A DNA stretch of 64,000 nucleotides from contig CAJUNH010000004.1 of NCBI GenBank assembly GCA_910587795.1, positions 62,001 to 126,000 of the forward strand, in the 5' to 3' direction. This DNA comes from an uncultured Christensenellaceae bacterium. Its GTDB lineage: Bacteria; Bacillota; Clostridia; Christensenellales; CAG-314. Positions 40,920 through 49,138 of this stretch are shown here, piece after piece (the first letter of the stretch is position 1; every line of letters starts with the position of its first letter). The position numbers and the translations under genes were made by a program. Under the pieces are notes generated by a model. The model made no database searches. It was not told the origin of the DNA and saw only the letters and a program-made list of their open reading frames with translations.

Positions 40920-41314
40920 TGTACAATGATATAATTAATCTACCGCACTATGTTTCTAAAAAACGTCCGCAAATGTCTATGGAAGACCGCGCCGCGCAGT
41001 TTGCCCCTTTTGCCGCATTAGTAGGCTTTGACGACGGCATAGAGGAAACAAACAGACAAGTGGAGCAGTTTACCGACCTTGATGAAGACGTTATGCAGGA
41101 GTTAGACGAAAAAATACGGTATCTACAGGCGCATATTGCAGAAAATCCTTTGGTTGAAATAACTTATTTTGTTCCTGACGGGTTAAAAGAGGGCGGTGAA
41201 TACAAAACCGTGCGCGGCAAAGTTAAAAAAATAGATAAAGATAATTTGTCGATATGCTTTACCGATAAGCAAAGCTTTTTAATAAAAACCATTCGTCAAA
41301 TAATACTGCCGTAA
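40919..41314 (+). CDS. YolD-like protein
   Basis: A 131-residue protein. The N-terminus DIINLPHYVSKKRPQMSMEDRAAQFAPFAAL is the typical YolD-like signature (HHVS..RP.MS..DRAAQFAPFAAL), followed by a small SH3-like beta domain. YolD proteins are encoded with Y-family polymerases and may act in SOS mutagenesis as UmuD-like partners. The ATG overlaps the polymerase stop by one base. Confidence 0.88.
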   Translation: MYNDIINLPHYVSKKRPQMSMEDRAAQFAPFAALVGFDDGIEETNRQVEQFTDLDEDVMQELDEKIRYLQAHIAENPLVEITYFVPDGLKEGGEYKTVRGKVKKIDKDNLSICFTDKQSFLIKTIRQIILP

Positions 41315-41517
41315 CGTTCTAAATAACGGCGGTGTATTTTACGGTTTTCTATTAATTAATATCCTAAAACAAAAACGTAGCTCTAATATATATCCGTTTT
41401 AGTAAACGTTTTATAACAGTAATTAAAAGAAACAGGAATAAGTTACCCCGATTGACTGCGAAAAATTATAAATTAAAAACAGCGAGATTTGTAAATAAAA
41501 TAATGTCTTTTAAACGC
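41315..41517. other. Intergenic stretch
   Basis: AT-rich gap after the YolD gene. No open frame, RNA or strong terminator seen. Confidence 0.5.
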
Positions 41518-41546
41518 TTGCAAATTTTATGCGACGGTGTTACAAT
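41518..41546 (+). promoter_or_regulatory. Promoter upstream of tRNA-Ala
   Basis: TTGCAA (41518-41523), 17-base spacer, TACAAT (41541-41546). It can transcribe the short frame at 41562 and tRNA-Ala at 41693. Confidence 0.6.
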
Positions 41547-41561
41547 AATTTAGCAAATTAA

Positions 41562-41681
41562 ATGTTGAAAAGATTTTTAATTTTTGCAGTATTTGTAAGC
41601 ACATCTATTTGTTTTGTAACGCTGCGTGCCGATGATGTTAAGCGTACGGCGGAAATAGACGTAGTAAACTTTAACATATAA
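41562..41681 (+). CDS. Possible 39-residue secreted peptide
   Basis: The frame MLKRFLIFAVFVSTSICFVT... looks like a signal peptide followed by a short acidic tail. It starts ~15 bases after a -10 box and lacks a ribosome site, so it would have to be translated from an almost leaderless message. It may equally be chance within the tRNA precursor. Confidence 0.25.
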   Translation: MLKRFLIFAVFVSTSICFVTLRADDVKRTAEIDVVNFNI

Positions 41682-41692
41682 ACTAAATATAT

Positions 41693-41768
41693 GGGGGCAT
41701 AGCACAGTTGGTAGCGCGATACGTTCGCAACGTATAGGTCAGGGGTTCGACTCCCCTTGTCTCCACCA
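41693..41768 (+). tRNA. tRNA-Ala (anticodon CGC)
   Basis: A 76-base cloverleaf with encoded CCA. The acceptor stem gggggca/tgtctcc contains the G3:U70 wobble pair that marks alanine tRNAs. The anticodon stem atacg/cgtat encloses loop ttcgcaa, giving anticodon CGC (codon GCG). The T-loop reads ggttcgact. Confidence 0.95.
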
Positions 41769-41818
41769 TACAGTGCCCAGTTGAACCTCTTGGTTTGATT
41801 GGGTTCTTTATTTATAAA

Positions 41819-41842
41819 AACACGCAATACGGCGTGTTTTTT
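41819..41842 (+). terminator. Terminator after tRNA-Ala
   Basis: aacacgc (41819-41825) pairs with gcgtgtt (41832-41838), followed by TTTT. Confidence 0.8.
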
Positions 41843-41866
41843 GCATTAACGGGTGTTTGGGCGAGG

Positions 41867-41879
41867 TTCGTTTTAGGTT
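41867..41879. repeat. 13-bp direct repeat, left copy
   Basis: TTCGTTTTAGGTT, identical to 43818-43830. The pair brackets the reverse-strand Mrr-like/HEPN-like genes. The left copy is also one arm of a 10-bp inverted repeat (41871-41880 with 41898-41907). Confidence 0.7.
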
Positions 41880-41940
41880 GTCTATGAGTAGGAAAACCAA
41901 CCTAAAATGAATGTATGGACTTGCAGTTTAATGCTACTTG

Positions 41941-43209
41941 TTATATACAAGCACCCGCCACAGTGCCATTTAAATTATATTTATTTTCTAAACTTTGCAA
42001 ACCTTTTGTTTTAATGGTCTCTAACAATTTTATATCTGCTGATAATATCTCGATTTGATGCTCTATACTTTTTGCTTGATTATTTAAATTAGCATTATCC
42101 TTTTGCAAACCTGTAATTTTTCTTTGTAATTCTATAATTTCGTTACTTGAAATAGGCGCATAAGCTTCTTTAATTAAAGAAATAAGCTGTTCTCTATCTA
42201 TTAGTCTAATGTGAGCTTCTTGCGCATAGTCTTTCGCTTGCTTTGTAAAATGACTATTCGTTATCACCCAAGCATTTTTTGTTTTGTATTTTGCCATTGA
42301 TCCATAAACTTCATATAAGGCGTGAATACCAACCATACCTGAATACAACTTGCATTGCACGCTAATTGTATTATCTACAATCAAATCAGCCCCGCAGTCG
42401 CCACTTCCCTTTGTCATTGTTACAGAATGGTTGAGTTGTCTAAACATTTTTTCGCAATAGGCTTCAAACTCTAGACCAGTTAGAGTATCTACATATTCTA
42501 TTCCACCCCGCTTGGCAATTGCTTTACGCTCAATATCACGTAATTTATTTTGTTGGTCAAATATACTAGATGTGTTATTAGAAATATCAACTTTAATTAT
42601 TCTTAACTGTTCATTAAATTTGGCTATCTGACTTTCTATTACAGCTTTAATTTTTGTTATTCTTGCATTCTTTTTTCTTAATTTAGTAAAAACAACTATC
42701 CCTATACAAATTAGAATTGGAATAATGATTATAGTTCCCAGTGGTAAATAGTAAGAGTTCGTTTCGCCGATAGACTTAATCTCATAGACTTCGTTATCTG
42801 ATAGCTTGTATTCAATTTTAACAATTTGATAATTATCAGCAATATAACAAGCTTTCTGATAGCTCGCCGAAGGGTCTAACATATGTATTGCTATCGTAAT
42901 TTTTTTATTCTTTTTGACCGTGTAGGATATCAGATTGGGATAACTAAAAATTTCTTTTGTATTCTTATCTTGACAATATAATATGATTTCGTTCGTGTTT
43001 ATAACAATTGTGTCGTTTGTTGCATTTATAATTTCGCCATCGGCATAGACGCCACTAACATTATGTATAGAGAAAGTACCTACCTTCCTTACTAATTTAG
43101 AATATTTAGCTGTATCACTCCAAACATAAAATCCCGTAATGGAATAGAACCCGACAATAATGCCTATTATCAAACATACTAACACAAAATAACCAATAAC
43201 TTTTTTCAT
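41941..43209 (-). CDS. Membrane-anchored Mrr-like restriction endonuclease
   Basis: A 422-residue protein. It has two membrane helices (about 5-25 and 156-178) with a small beta domain between them, then coiled-coil, then an Mrr_cat PD-(D/E)XK domain at about 235-345. The catalytic pattern is GLEFEAYCEKMF, GSGDCGADLIVD, then SVQCKLYSG, supplying E, D and Q-x-K. A second coiled coil forms the C-terminus. Mrr nucleases cut foreign or modified DNA; membrane anchoring suggests action at the site of DNA entry. It is co-directed with the 43231-43731 gene 21 bases upstream. Confidence 0.82.
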   Translation of the reverse strand: MKKVIGYFVLVCLIIGIIVGFYSITGFYVWSDTAKYSKLVRKVGTFSIHNVSGVYADGEIINATNDTIVINTNEIILYCQDKNTKEIFSYPNLISYTVKKNKKITIAIHMLDPSASYQKACYIADNYQIVKIEYKLSDNEVYEIKSIGETNSYYLPLGTIIIIPILICIGIVVFTKLRKKNARITKIKAVIESQIAKFNEQLRIIKVDISNNTSSIFDQQNKLRDIERKAIAKRGGIEYVDTLTGLEFEAYCEKMFRQLNHSVTMTKGSGDCGADLIVDNTISVQCKLYSGMVGIHALYEVYGSMAKYKTKNAWVITNSHFTKQAKDYAQEAHIRLIDREQLISLIKEAYAPISSNEIIELQRKITGLQKDNANLNNQAKSIEHQIEILSADIKLLETIKTKGLQSLENKYNLNGTVAGACI

Positions 43210-43230
43210 AGTAATTTAAAAATTGATAAT

Positions 43231-43731
43231 TCAATTGGATTGGTTTATCTTTTGTCTACTCTCTATGTATTTTATTAAGCAACGCGAGTACAAGTTCATA
43301 AAATCTAATTCGCTTTTTTTAGGTGTAAAATTATAGCGCCAATCGTTATTTGCTAACTTATTCTCGTCTAATAATCTAAGTAAATTACTATTCCCATTAT
43401 CCATATTATTAAATAAGTGTTGCACTTCACTTTGAATATTCAAGGGAAATTTTTCAAAAAGAAGCTTTAAATTATGAACCTTGTTCGTTTTAGGATAATC
43501 TATTTTTTCTAATTCAAGAATGCAACAACTTAAATATTCAATGGCATAAGTATAACACAATATACTTGGTATAATTGTGTTGATATAATTTTTATCGAAC
43601 TCTTGATTTTTTAACAAATTTGCCGACCTAAAATATGAACGCCCTAAATATAGCAATAAATCCCAGTGCCCGTCAAAAGATACTGTATAATCCCATAAAT
43701 TATTGTGTGAGTGAATATCTGTCACTTTCAT
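43231..43731 (-). CDS. HEPN-like helical protein
   Basis: A 166-residue all-helical protein from the ATG at 43731 (agagg upstream); the in-frame ATG at 43764 has no ribosome site. YLGRSYFRSANLL, then CYTYAIEYLSCCILELE and KVHNLKLLFEKFP resemble HEPN-domain proteins, though I see no clear R-x4-6-H catalytic motif. HEPN proteins often act as RNases or partner proteins in defence. It is the first gene of the pair with the Mrr-like nuclease, so a joint role is likely. Confidence 0.45.
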   Translation of the reverse strand: MKVTDIHSHNNLWDYTVSFDGHWDLLLYLGRSYFRSANLLKNQEFDKNYINTIIPSILCYTYAIEYLSCCILELEKIDYPKTNKVHNLKLLFEKFPLNIQSEVQHLFNNMDNGNSNLLRLLDENKLANNDWRYNFTPKKSELDFMNLYSRCLIKYIESRQKINQSN

Positions 43732-43817
43732 AACAATACCTCTATTTATGATAAAGTATATCACTTTTCACCATAAAAGTAAATACTTTTGTTGTAAAAG
43801 AATTAGCTATGGAAAAA

Positions 43818-43830
43818 TTCGTTTTAGGTT
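43818..43830. repeat. 13-bp direct repeat, right copy
   Basis: TTCGTTTTAGGTT, identical to 41867-41879, just upstream of the HEPN-like gene start. Confidence 0.7.
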
Positions 43831-43960
43831 ATTACTGCTCCACCATTAGTAAATGATACGAACCATAATGAAAATTATCGGTTCGTTTTATTTTACAAAG
43901 TTAATATTCGGGTTTAAAATTGAAAGGTGATTTGTAAAATAGTAATTATGAGGAAATACT

Positions 43961-44188
43961 ATGAAAAATCAAAAATACGCTGTTTGTAATGAATGTAAAA
44001 GTAAATTTCTTAAATCTAGTTCAGTGATGGAATCTCTATGTCCGGAGTGCGCAAGTATTATATACGGTTATCCAAATTGTAACCATATTTTTAAAAACGG
44101 CAGATGCATACAGTGCTATTGGAATGGAAGCCGAAGTGATTATATAAAACATTGTTTGGATATCAATGACAAAGAAAATAAAAATTAA
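43961..44188 (+). CDS. Small zinc-ribbon protein
   Basis: A 75-residue protein with three Cys pairs (CNECK, CPEC, and CIQCYW) and an internal His (CNHIF), enough for two zinc sites. The end NGRCIQCYWNGSRSDYI looks conserved, but I cannot name a family. gaggaa precedes the ATG. It lies outside the 13-bp repeats and has its own orientation. Confidence 0.6.
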   Translation: MKNQKYAVCNECKSKFLKSSSVMESLCPECASIIYGYPNCNHIFKNGRCIQCYWNGSRSDYIKHCLDINDKENKN

Positions 44189-44385
44189 ATAAATAAGACG
44201 GTTGTACTGCTTTTTTAATTATTATATTAGGTAATTAAAGTAAAAAGTTTTTACAATCTAAGATTAATTATGAAAACGCGATAGTATCGCTCGAATTTTA
44301 TCAAGTACTCGCCACAGGGTCTTGAATATAGTTTTGAATAAAATAAAAGCTGTGAGATCATGCTGACCTCTCGGCGTTTGTTTTA
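44189..44385. other. Intergenic stretch
   Basis: AT-rich, no gene or structured element seen. Confidence 0.5.
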
Positions 44386-44966
44386 TCAATAATCTATCAA
44401 TCTTCCGTTATCGTCCCATTTGCCGAACATTATACCTTGACGTGTGTTTTTAATAAACTTCTGTAAGCGACTATTAAATAATTCGGGCTGTTTTTTCTTT
44501 ATTTGTATTGTATCAATTCACACGCGCCTATATAAGGGCGGAAAACTCATATAATTGTCCCATACCGTTTTATCCGCCTGCAATGCCGTTAATATCGTTT
44601 CGTCAATCACAAAACCTCTTTCGGACATATCGGGTAATACCGCTCGTCCAGCATCAGTCATTTTACCTAGCTTTTCCGTACGGCGGCAGCGTTCTTTATT
44701 TAATTTGGACCATAAAGATTTAGCCTTACGCGGAGCGAACTTTTGTGCCGTAATACCGTTTTCGAGCTTCTTGGCTGTACTGTCTATCCATCGAAACACA
44801 TTGCCTCTTCAACGGCGTCTATATACCAAAATACATTATCGCTTTTCGGTTCGCCGCGCTTTACTATACACCAACATTCTTTTTCGATTGCATAATATTT
44901 AGAAAGCCAATCTCTAAATTCTTCTCGGTTGCAAACGCTTAATAAATTGTTTATTTCAATACTCAT
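44386..44966 (-). pseudogene. YdeI/OmpD-associated-family gene broken by two frameshifts
   Basis: The ATG at 44966 overlaps the HxlR stop (ATGA). The protein reads MSIEINNLLSVCNREEFRDW... to IDAVEEAMCF, then a frameshift near 44795 is needed to continue into WIDSTAKKLENGITAQKF and SLWSKLNKERCRR. A second shift near 44520 after FPPLYRRV is needed to reach RIDTIQIKKKQPELFN and NGRLIDY. Together they give a full-length YdeI-type protein (about 190 residues), a family linked to stress and peptide resistance. Two breaks in different places argue for decay rather than one sequencing error. Confidence 0.85.
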
Positions 44967-45358
44967 TGCTCCAACAAATCCTTTATTTGTTCTTCCGTAT
45001 ATGGGCTTACGTAATCGGGAGCGCATAAATGCGTTTGGCTCCACGTCATCATTTGCGTAAGGATAGGCACAAAACTTTTACCGAGTTCTGTCAAGGTATA
45101 TTCTACTTTGGGCGGAACTTCTTTATAAATTTCACGGTGAATAAAGCCGTCGTCTTCTAACTCTCGCAACTGTTTAGTTAGAGTTGATTGCGTAATACCG
45201 TCTATTCTTCTTAATAGTTCGCCGAAACGCTGTACTTTGCTTACGGCAATATACCACATAATGAGAAATTTCCACTTTCCGCTTAATACGGATTGCAACG
45301 TGCTCATAGGGACGCACCGCATCATAACTTCTCTTTTTCTAAATTTATTATCTGTCAT
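44963..45358 (-). CDS. HxlR-family transcriptional regulator
   Basis: A 131-residue winged-helix protein from the ATG at 45358 (aggag upstream). CVPMSTLQSVLSGKWKFLIMWYI, then RFGELLRRIDGITQSTLTKQLRELEDDGFIHRE and VPPKVEYTLTELG are the HxlR signature. The N-terminal Cys could make it a thiol or aldehyde sensor as in B. subtilis HxlR. It is divergent from a radical SAM gene, with two palindromic sites between them, and is followed by the broken YdeI gene. Confidence 0.92.
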   Translation of the reverse strand: MTDNKFRKREVMMRCVPMSTLQSVLSGKWKFLIMWYIAVSKVQRFGELLRRIDGITQSTLTKQLRELEDDGFIHREIYKEVPPKVEYTLTELGKSFVPILTQMMTWSQTHLCAPDYVSPYTEEQIKDLLEQ

Positions 45359-45377
45359 AGTAAAACTCCTTATTTTT

Positions 45378-45482
45378 ATTATAGCGAAATGCAAATGGCA
45401 AGTCAATCGCAATAGTATTATTTTTAATACTATTACTAAATAAAGACAGTACTTGAAATTTAGTACTATGCCGATTTATAAT
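45378..45482. promoter_or_regulatory. Divergent promoters with two palindromic HxlR-type operators
   Basis: Minus strand: TTGACT (45401-45406) and TATAAT (45378-45383), 17 bases apart. Plus strand: TTGAAA (45453-45458) and TATAAT (45477-45482), 18 apart. A perfect 10-bp inverted repeat, aatagtatta/taatactatt, lies at 45411-45434. agtact, 8 bases, agtact lies at 45448-45467 over the plus-strand -35. Confidence 0.82.
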
Positions 45483-45510
45483 ATAAAAAATATTAAAGGA
45501 AGGTATTAAT

Positions 45511-46395
45511 ATGCACTACACGGGAACGGTTTGGCGTCCGCCTTATGAGGCGTGGTCGGCTCTATTACAAGTTACAGCAGGTTGTACACATCATAAATGC
45601 AAATTTTGTACTTTATACGAAGATATACCGTTTAAATTCAAAATATCGTCTATGGAAGAAGTCGAGGAGGACTTAAAAGAGTTGCGTTACTTTACGCCTG
45701 ATGTTACTAGACTGTTTTTAGTCGGGGCAAATCCGTTTGTATTGTCAACGGAAAAATTAAGACAAATAGCGTATTTATCTAAACAGTATCTTAACCGACT
45801 TAAAACTATCGGCTGTTTTGCTCGTATAACGGATATAACACCGAAAAGCGTTGAAGAGTTAAAGCAGTTGCGCAGCTGCGGTTATAACGGTATCACAATC
45901 GGCGTCGAAACGGGCGACGACGAGGCTTTATCGTTTATGCACAAGGGCTATACTTCTGCGGATATTTTAACACAGTGCAGTAAACTCGACGAAGCAGGTC
46001 TCGAATATAACTTTTTTTATCTGACGGGCATTTACGGTAAAGGAAAAAGCAAGCAGGGCGTTGAAAATACGCTAAAAGTATTTAATCAACTTAACCCGAA
46101 AATCGTCGGGGCATCTATGCTGACAATTTACCCTGCGTCGGAATTATACGGCGAAATTCAAAACGGAAATTGGGCGGAAGAAAGCGAAACGGAAAAATAC
46201 GAGGAATTGAAAATGCTTGTAAACGGTTTGGATATTAAAACGCACTTTGCCGCTTTGGGTGCGTCGAACGCCGTCCAACTGCACGGGAATATACCGAGCG
46301 ATAAAGCGGAATTGATTTCAATAATCGACGAAATTATAAGTCGTTTCGGTGAAAGCGAACTTAGAAATTATAGAAAGAATTTGAAACACCTTTAA
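45511..46395 (+). CDS. Radical SAM protein
   Basis: A 294-residue enzyme. GCTHHKCKFC is a C-x4-C-x2-C iron-sulfur motif seen in a subset of radical SAM proteins, followed by TLYEDIPF. The barrel continues with GFARI-like CFARITDITPKS and IGVETGDDEAL. The substrate is unknown. The aaggaaggt ribosome site and the operator region upstream place it under the divergent HxlR-type regulator. Confidence 0.88.
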   Translation: MHYTGTVWRPPYEAWSALLQVTAGCTHHKCKFCTLYEDIPFKFKISSMEEVEEDLKELRYFTPDVTRLFLVGANPFVLSTEKLRQIAYLSKQYLNRLKTIGCFARITDITPKSVEELKQLRSCGYNGITIGVETGDDEALSFMHKGYTSADILTQCSKLDEAGLEYNFFYLTGIYGKGKSKQGVENTLKVFNQLNPKIVGASMLTIYPASELYGEIQNGNWAEESETEKYEELKMLVNGLDIKTHFAALGASNAVQLHGNIPSDKAELISIIDEIISRFGESELRNYRKNLKHL

Positions 46396-46797
46396 TCTTA
46401 AAACCGCGCCGACTTACAGCAGGGCGTATGCCTGTTTTGCTGCAAAAATCCAATAGATCCGTTGATACGGCGGTTTACTTCAATCTCCGCGGCAGAAAAA
46501 ATGTAATCGCGTACGATGTTTATGTTAAATACACCAAACTGCCATAGACTCTGCTGAAAACGGTGATTAAACTTCAATAGAGCTCCGCCTTTTATTGTTG
46601 TATAACTTATAAAACGTAATATATTTTTTTGTCAAGGGTGCCGCGGGCTTTATAGCATACAAAAACCTTTCGGCGCAGTCGGCAAATTAATACACATTAA
46701 AAACGTCCAAACTCTCAAATAATAATGAGCGTTTGGACGTTTAATCATTTTACTGCAAAGAGGTATTATTTTTAAACACGCCGAGTATACATAAAAT
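46396..46797. other. Intergenic stretch with long hairpin
   Basis: No gene seen. A 17-bp stem with one mismatch (46701-46717 with 46726-46742, aaacgtccaaac/gtttggacgttt) may end transcription from both sides. The remaining ~300 bases show no recognisable element. Confidence 0.55.
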
Positions 46798-49053
46798 TTA
46801 ATCAGTAGCGGTAAATTTTATTTTCGGGTTCAGTTTTGTAAAATATTTTCTCATACGTTCGGGCGCGCAAACCGTTTCAAGGTTGACCGAATCGTCGAAA
46901 CAACCGTCGGGCGAATACAGGCTTTGGGGCAGCGTAAGATGTTTTAGCTTTTTACAGCCTTTAAACGCTTCGCTCATTATTATTTCCACGCCTTCGGGTA
47001 TAACAATGCTTTCAAGCTCCGATTCCGCAAAGGCTTCGGCGTATATCCGCATAACGGTACCTCCGGCAGGTATCACTGTCGTGGGGCAGCCCGCCCAAAG
47101 CTCTCTTTTTGTTAAGTTCAGCAGGCAGTTACCTTGCGAAGAAAATACTTCGTTGCCCTCGGCTACGGTTATTTTTTCCAGTTTGGGTTTAAACCTGAAA
47201 CCCGCGTTAAAAAATGATTTTGCCGTGGACGGTAACGAAATAACTTTAACGTTATCGCACTTATAAAACGATAGGTAGCCTATTTCTTCCACCCCTTCGG
47301 GGAAGTTAAGAACCTCCAGTTTTTTGCACCCCTCAAAAGCGCAGCTTCCTATTGTTTTCAGTCCTTGGGGCATTTTCAGTTCGGTGACGTTCCCGCAATT
47401 ATAAAAAGCATATGCGCCTATTTCTTTCAATCCATCATCGAAAACAACGGCTTCCAGGTTGGAACATTCATTAAACGCGCTGTCGCCAACCGTTTCCAAA
47501 CCGTAAGGAAAAGTGACGGATTTGATTCCCGTGCAAGAATCGAACGCCTTGTTTCCTATCTTTTTCACTCCGCGCGGAATAACAACATTCTCTAATTTTC
47601 CGCATTTATAAAAAGCGCCGTTTCCTATCTTGTCTATGCCGCTTTCCGGAATAACCGAGGAGTTGCAGCCGAGCACAAGCGTTTTGTTTTTGACGTCCAC
47701 TATGCAGTCGTTTACGCTTCGGTATTTTTTGTTTCCCTCGTCAACTGTTATCGAGCAGAGGTTTTCGCAGCCCTCAAACGCGCTGCCTGCTATCGCCGTG
47801 ACAGAAGAAGATATTACAACGCTCTCTAATTTCTTTTTACCTTTAAACGCCTTAGCCTTTATCGCCGTAACTCCGTCGGGTATAACTACGTTAACAGCCT
47901 TTCCGCGGTATTTGCGGATAGCGGTGCCGTCCATTTCAAAGTCGGGGTTTGATATCTTGCGTTGGATTTTCTCCGCCAAAGTACATCCTACAAACGCATC
48001 TCTGCTTATAAAGTCGGGGTCGGGCGGCAAAATTACGTCTTTAAGCGCACATCCCCAAAACGCGCTGTCGCCTATGTACTTAACCGAAGGCGGAATAACG
48101 GCTTCCTGCAGTTTTTCACAGCTTATAAACGCATATTTTTCAATTTTTACAAGTCCGTTGGGCATTACTGCTTTTTTTAGATTGCGGCAGCAGCGGAACG
48201 TGGCGGATTCTATTGCCGTAATTCCATTGCCTATGGTTACGGAAGTTATCCCGCTCATTTCAAACGCTCCCGAACCTACTTTTACGGTACGGTCGGATAT
48301 TACGACATCGCATTGCAGGCTTTTGCAGTTTTGAAAGGCGTTTTTTTCAATGCGTTCAACATTTTCAAGATTGATTTTTTCCAGCTTTTCACATCCCTCA
48401 AACGCGCTTACGTCTAACTTTTTTACGCTTTCGGGTAAAACTATCTCTTTTAAAGACCTGCAATTAAGAAACGCATACCTGCCTATGCTTTTAACGCTTT
48501 CGGGAATATTAATCTCTTTTAAATAATACTGACGGCAAAACGCGCCTTCGTTAATAGCCGTGATACTGCCGTCGTCGGGAATAACGGAATTTCGGCAGCC
48601 GGAAATAACCGTTCCCGTCGCCCTTTCAATTAAACAGTTTCCCTCCGAGCGGAAAACGGGGTTGTTTTCGTCGACGGTAATTTCTTTTAATCCGTAACAG
48701 TTGTTAAACGGCTGATACTTTTTGTCCAGTTTAACAAGCGAAGCGGGCAGATGAACTTTTTCAAGCGAACAGCAATGATTAAACGCCCACGGTCCCAGCT
48801 CCTCCAAGCCTTCTTGAAAAATTACTTCTTTTAGACTGTAACAGTGGTTAAACGCTTCTTTTCCAACTAATTTAAGCGTAGACGGAAATATCACGGATAC
48901 GCAGCCCTCGCTTTCGAAGGCACAATTATGTATTTTTATTACGCCATCGGGCACGGCTATGTTGCAGCTTCCTTTAACGGGCGTTCTGTGTTTTAATACA
49001 ACGTTATTTTCTATTATACCGTAAAAGTCGTATTCGGTGTTTTTCGTTGCCAT
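46798..49053 (-). CDS. BspA-type leucine-rich repeat protein
   Basis: A 751-residue protein made almost wholly of ~23-residue LRR_5 repeats of the form 'I(G/E)..AF..C..L..V.(L/I)P..(V/L)..I', for example IGSCAFEGCKKLEVLNFPEGV. There is no signal peptide or anchor, so unlike classical BspA adhesins it may stay in the cytoplasm. Three or four sub-blocks contain a longer insert ending in GC...VIP. It starts at the ATG at 49053 (gggagaaataaa upstream). Function is binding; partner unknown. Confidence 0.88.
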   Translation of the reverse strand: MATKNTEYDFYGIIENNVVLKHRTPVKGSCNIAVPDGVIKIHNCAFESEGCVSVIFPSTLKLVGKEAFNHCYSLKEVIFQEGLEELGPWAFNHCCSLEKVHLPASLVKLDKKYQPFNNCYGLKEITVDENNPVFRSEGNCLIERATGTVISGCRNSVIPDDGSITAINEGAFCRQYYLKEINIPESVKSIGRYAFLNCRSLKEIVLPESVKKLDVSAFEGCEKLEKINLENVERIEKNAFQNCKSLQCDVVISDRTVKVGSGAFEMSGITSVTIGNGITAIESATFRCCRNLKKAVMPNGLVKIEKYAFISCEKLQEAVIPPSVKYIGDSAFWGCALKDVILPPDPDFISRDAFVGCTLAEKIQRKISNPDFEMDGTAIRKYRGKAVNVVIPDGVTAIKAKAFKGKKKLESVVISSSVTAIAGSAFEGCENLCSITVDEGNKKYRSVNDCIVDVKNKTLVLGCNSSVIPESGIDKIGNGAFYKCGKLENVVIPRGVKKIGNKAFDSCTGIKSVTFPYGLETVGDSAFNECSNLEAVVFDDGLKEIGAYAFYNCGNVTELKMPQGLKTIGSCAFEGCKKLEVLNFPEGVEEIGYLSFYKCDNVKVISLPSTAKSFFNAGFRFKPKLEKITVAEGNEVFSSQGNCLLNLTKRELWAGCPTTVIPAGGTVMRIYAEAFAESELESIVIPEGVEIIMSEAFKGCKKLKHLTLPQSLYSPDGCFDDSVNLETVCAPERMRKYFTKLNPKIKFTATD

Positions 49054-49138
49054 ATTTTATTTCTCCCATATTATAGTAAACGTTATAGTAAGTTGCTGAT
49101 TTTATTTGTTAATTATGCGCTCTCTTGATAAGTCATTA

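Noticed and set aside
41558..41827. Minus-strand 89-residue ORF with a GGDKGSRTPDLYVAN motif
   Set aside because: It is antisense to tRNA-Ala; this motif is a well-known false protein produced by reading through a tRNA gene.
47630..48334. 234-residue plus-strand ORF inside the LRR gene
   Set aside because: Its periodic sequence is the complement of the LRR repeats.
46798..49053. Possible CRISPR or DNA repeat array from regularly spaced similar segments
   Set aside because: The periodicity is protein-level LRR repetition with variable DNA; no identical repeats with unique spacers.
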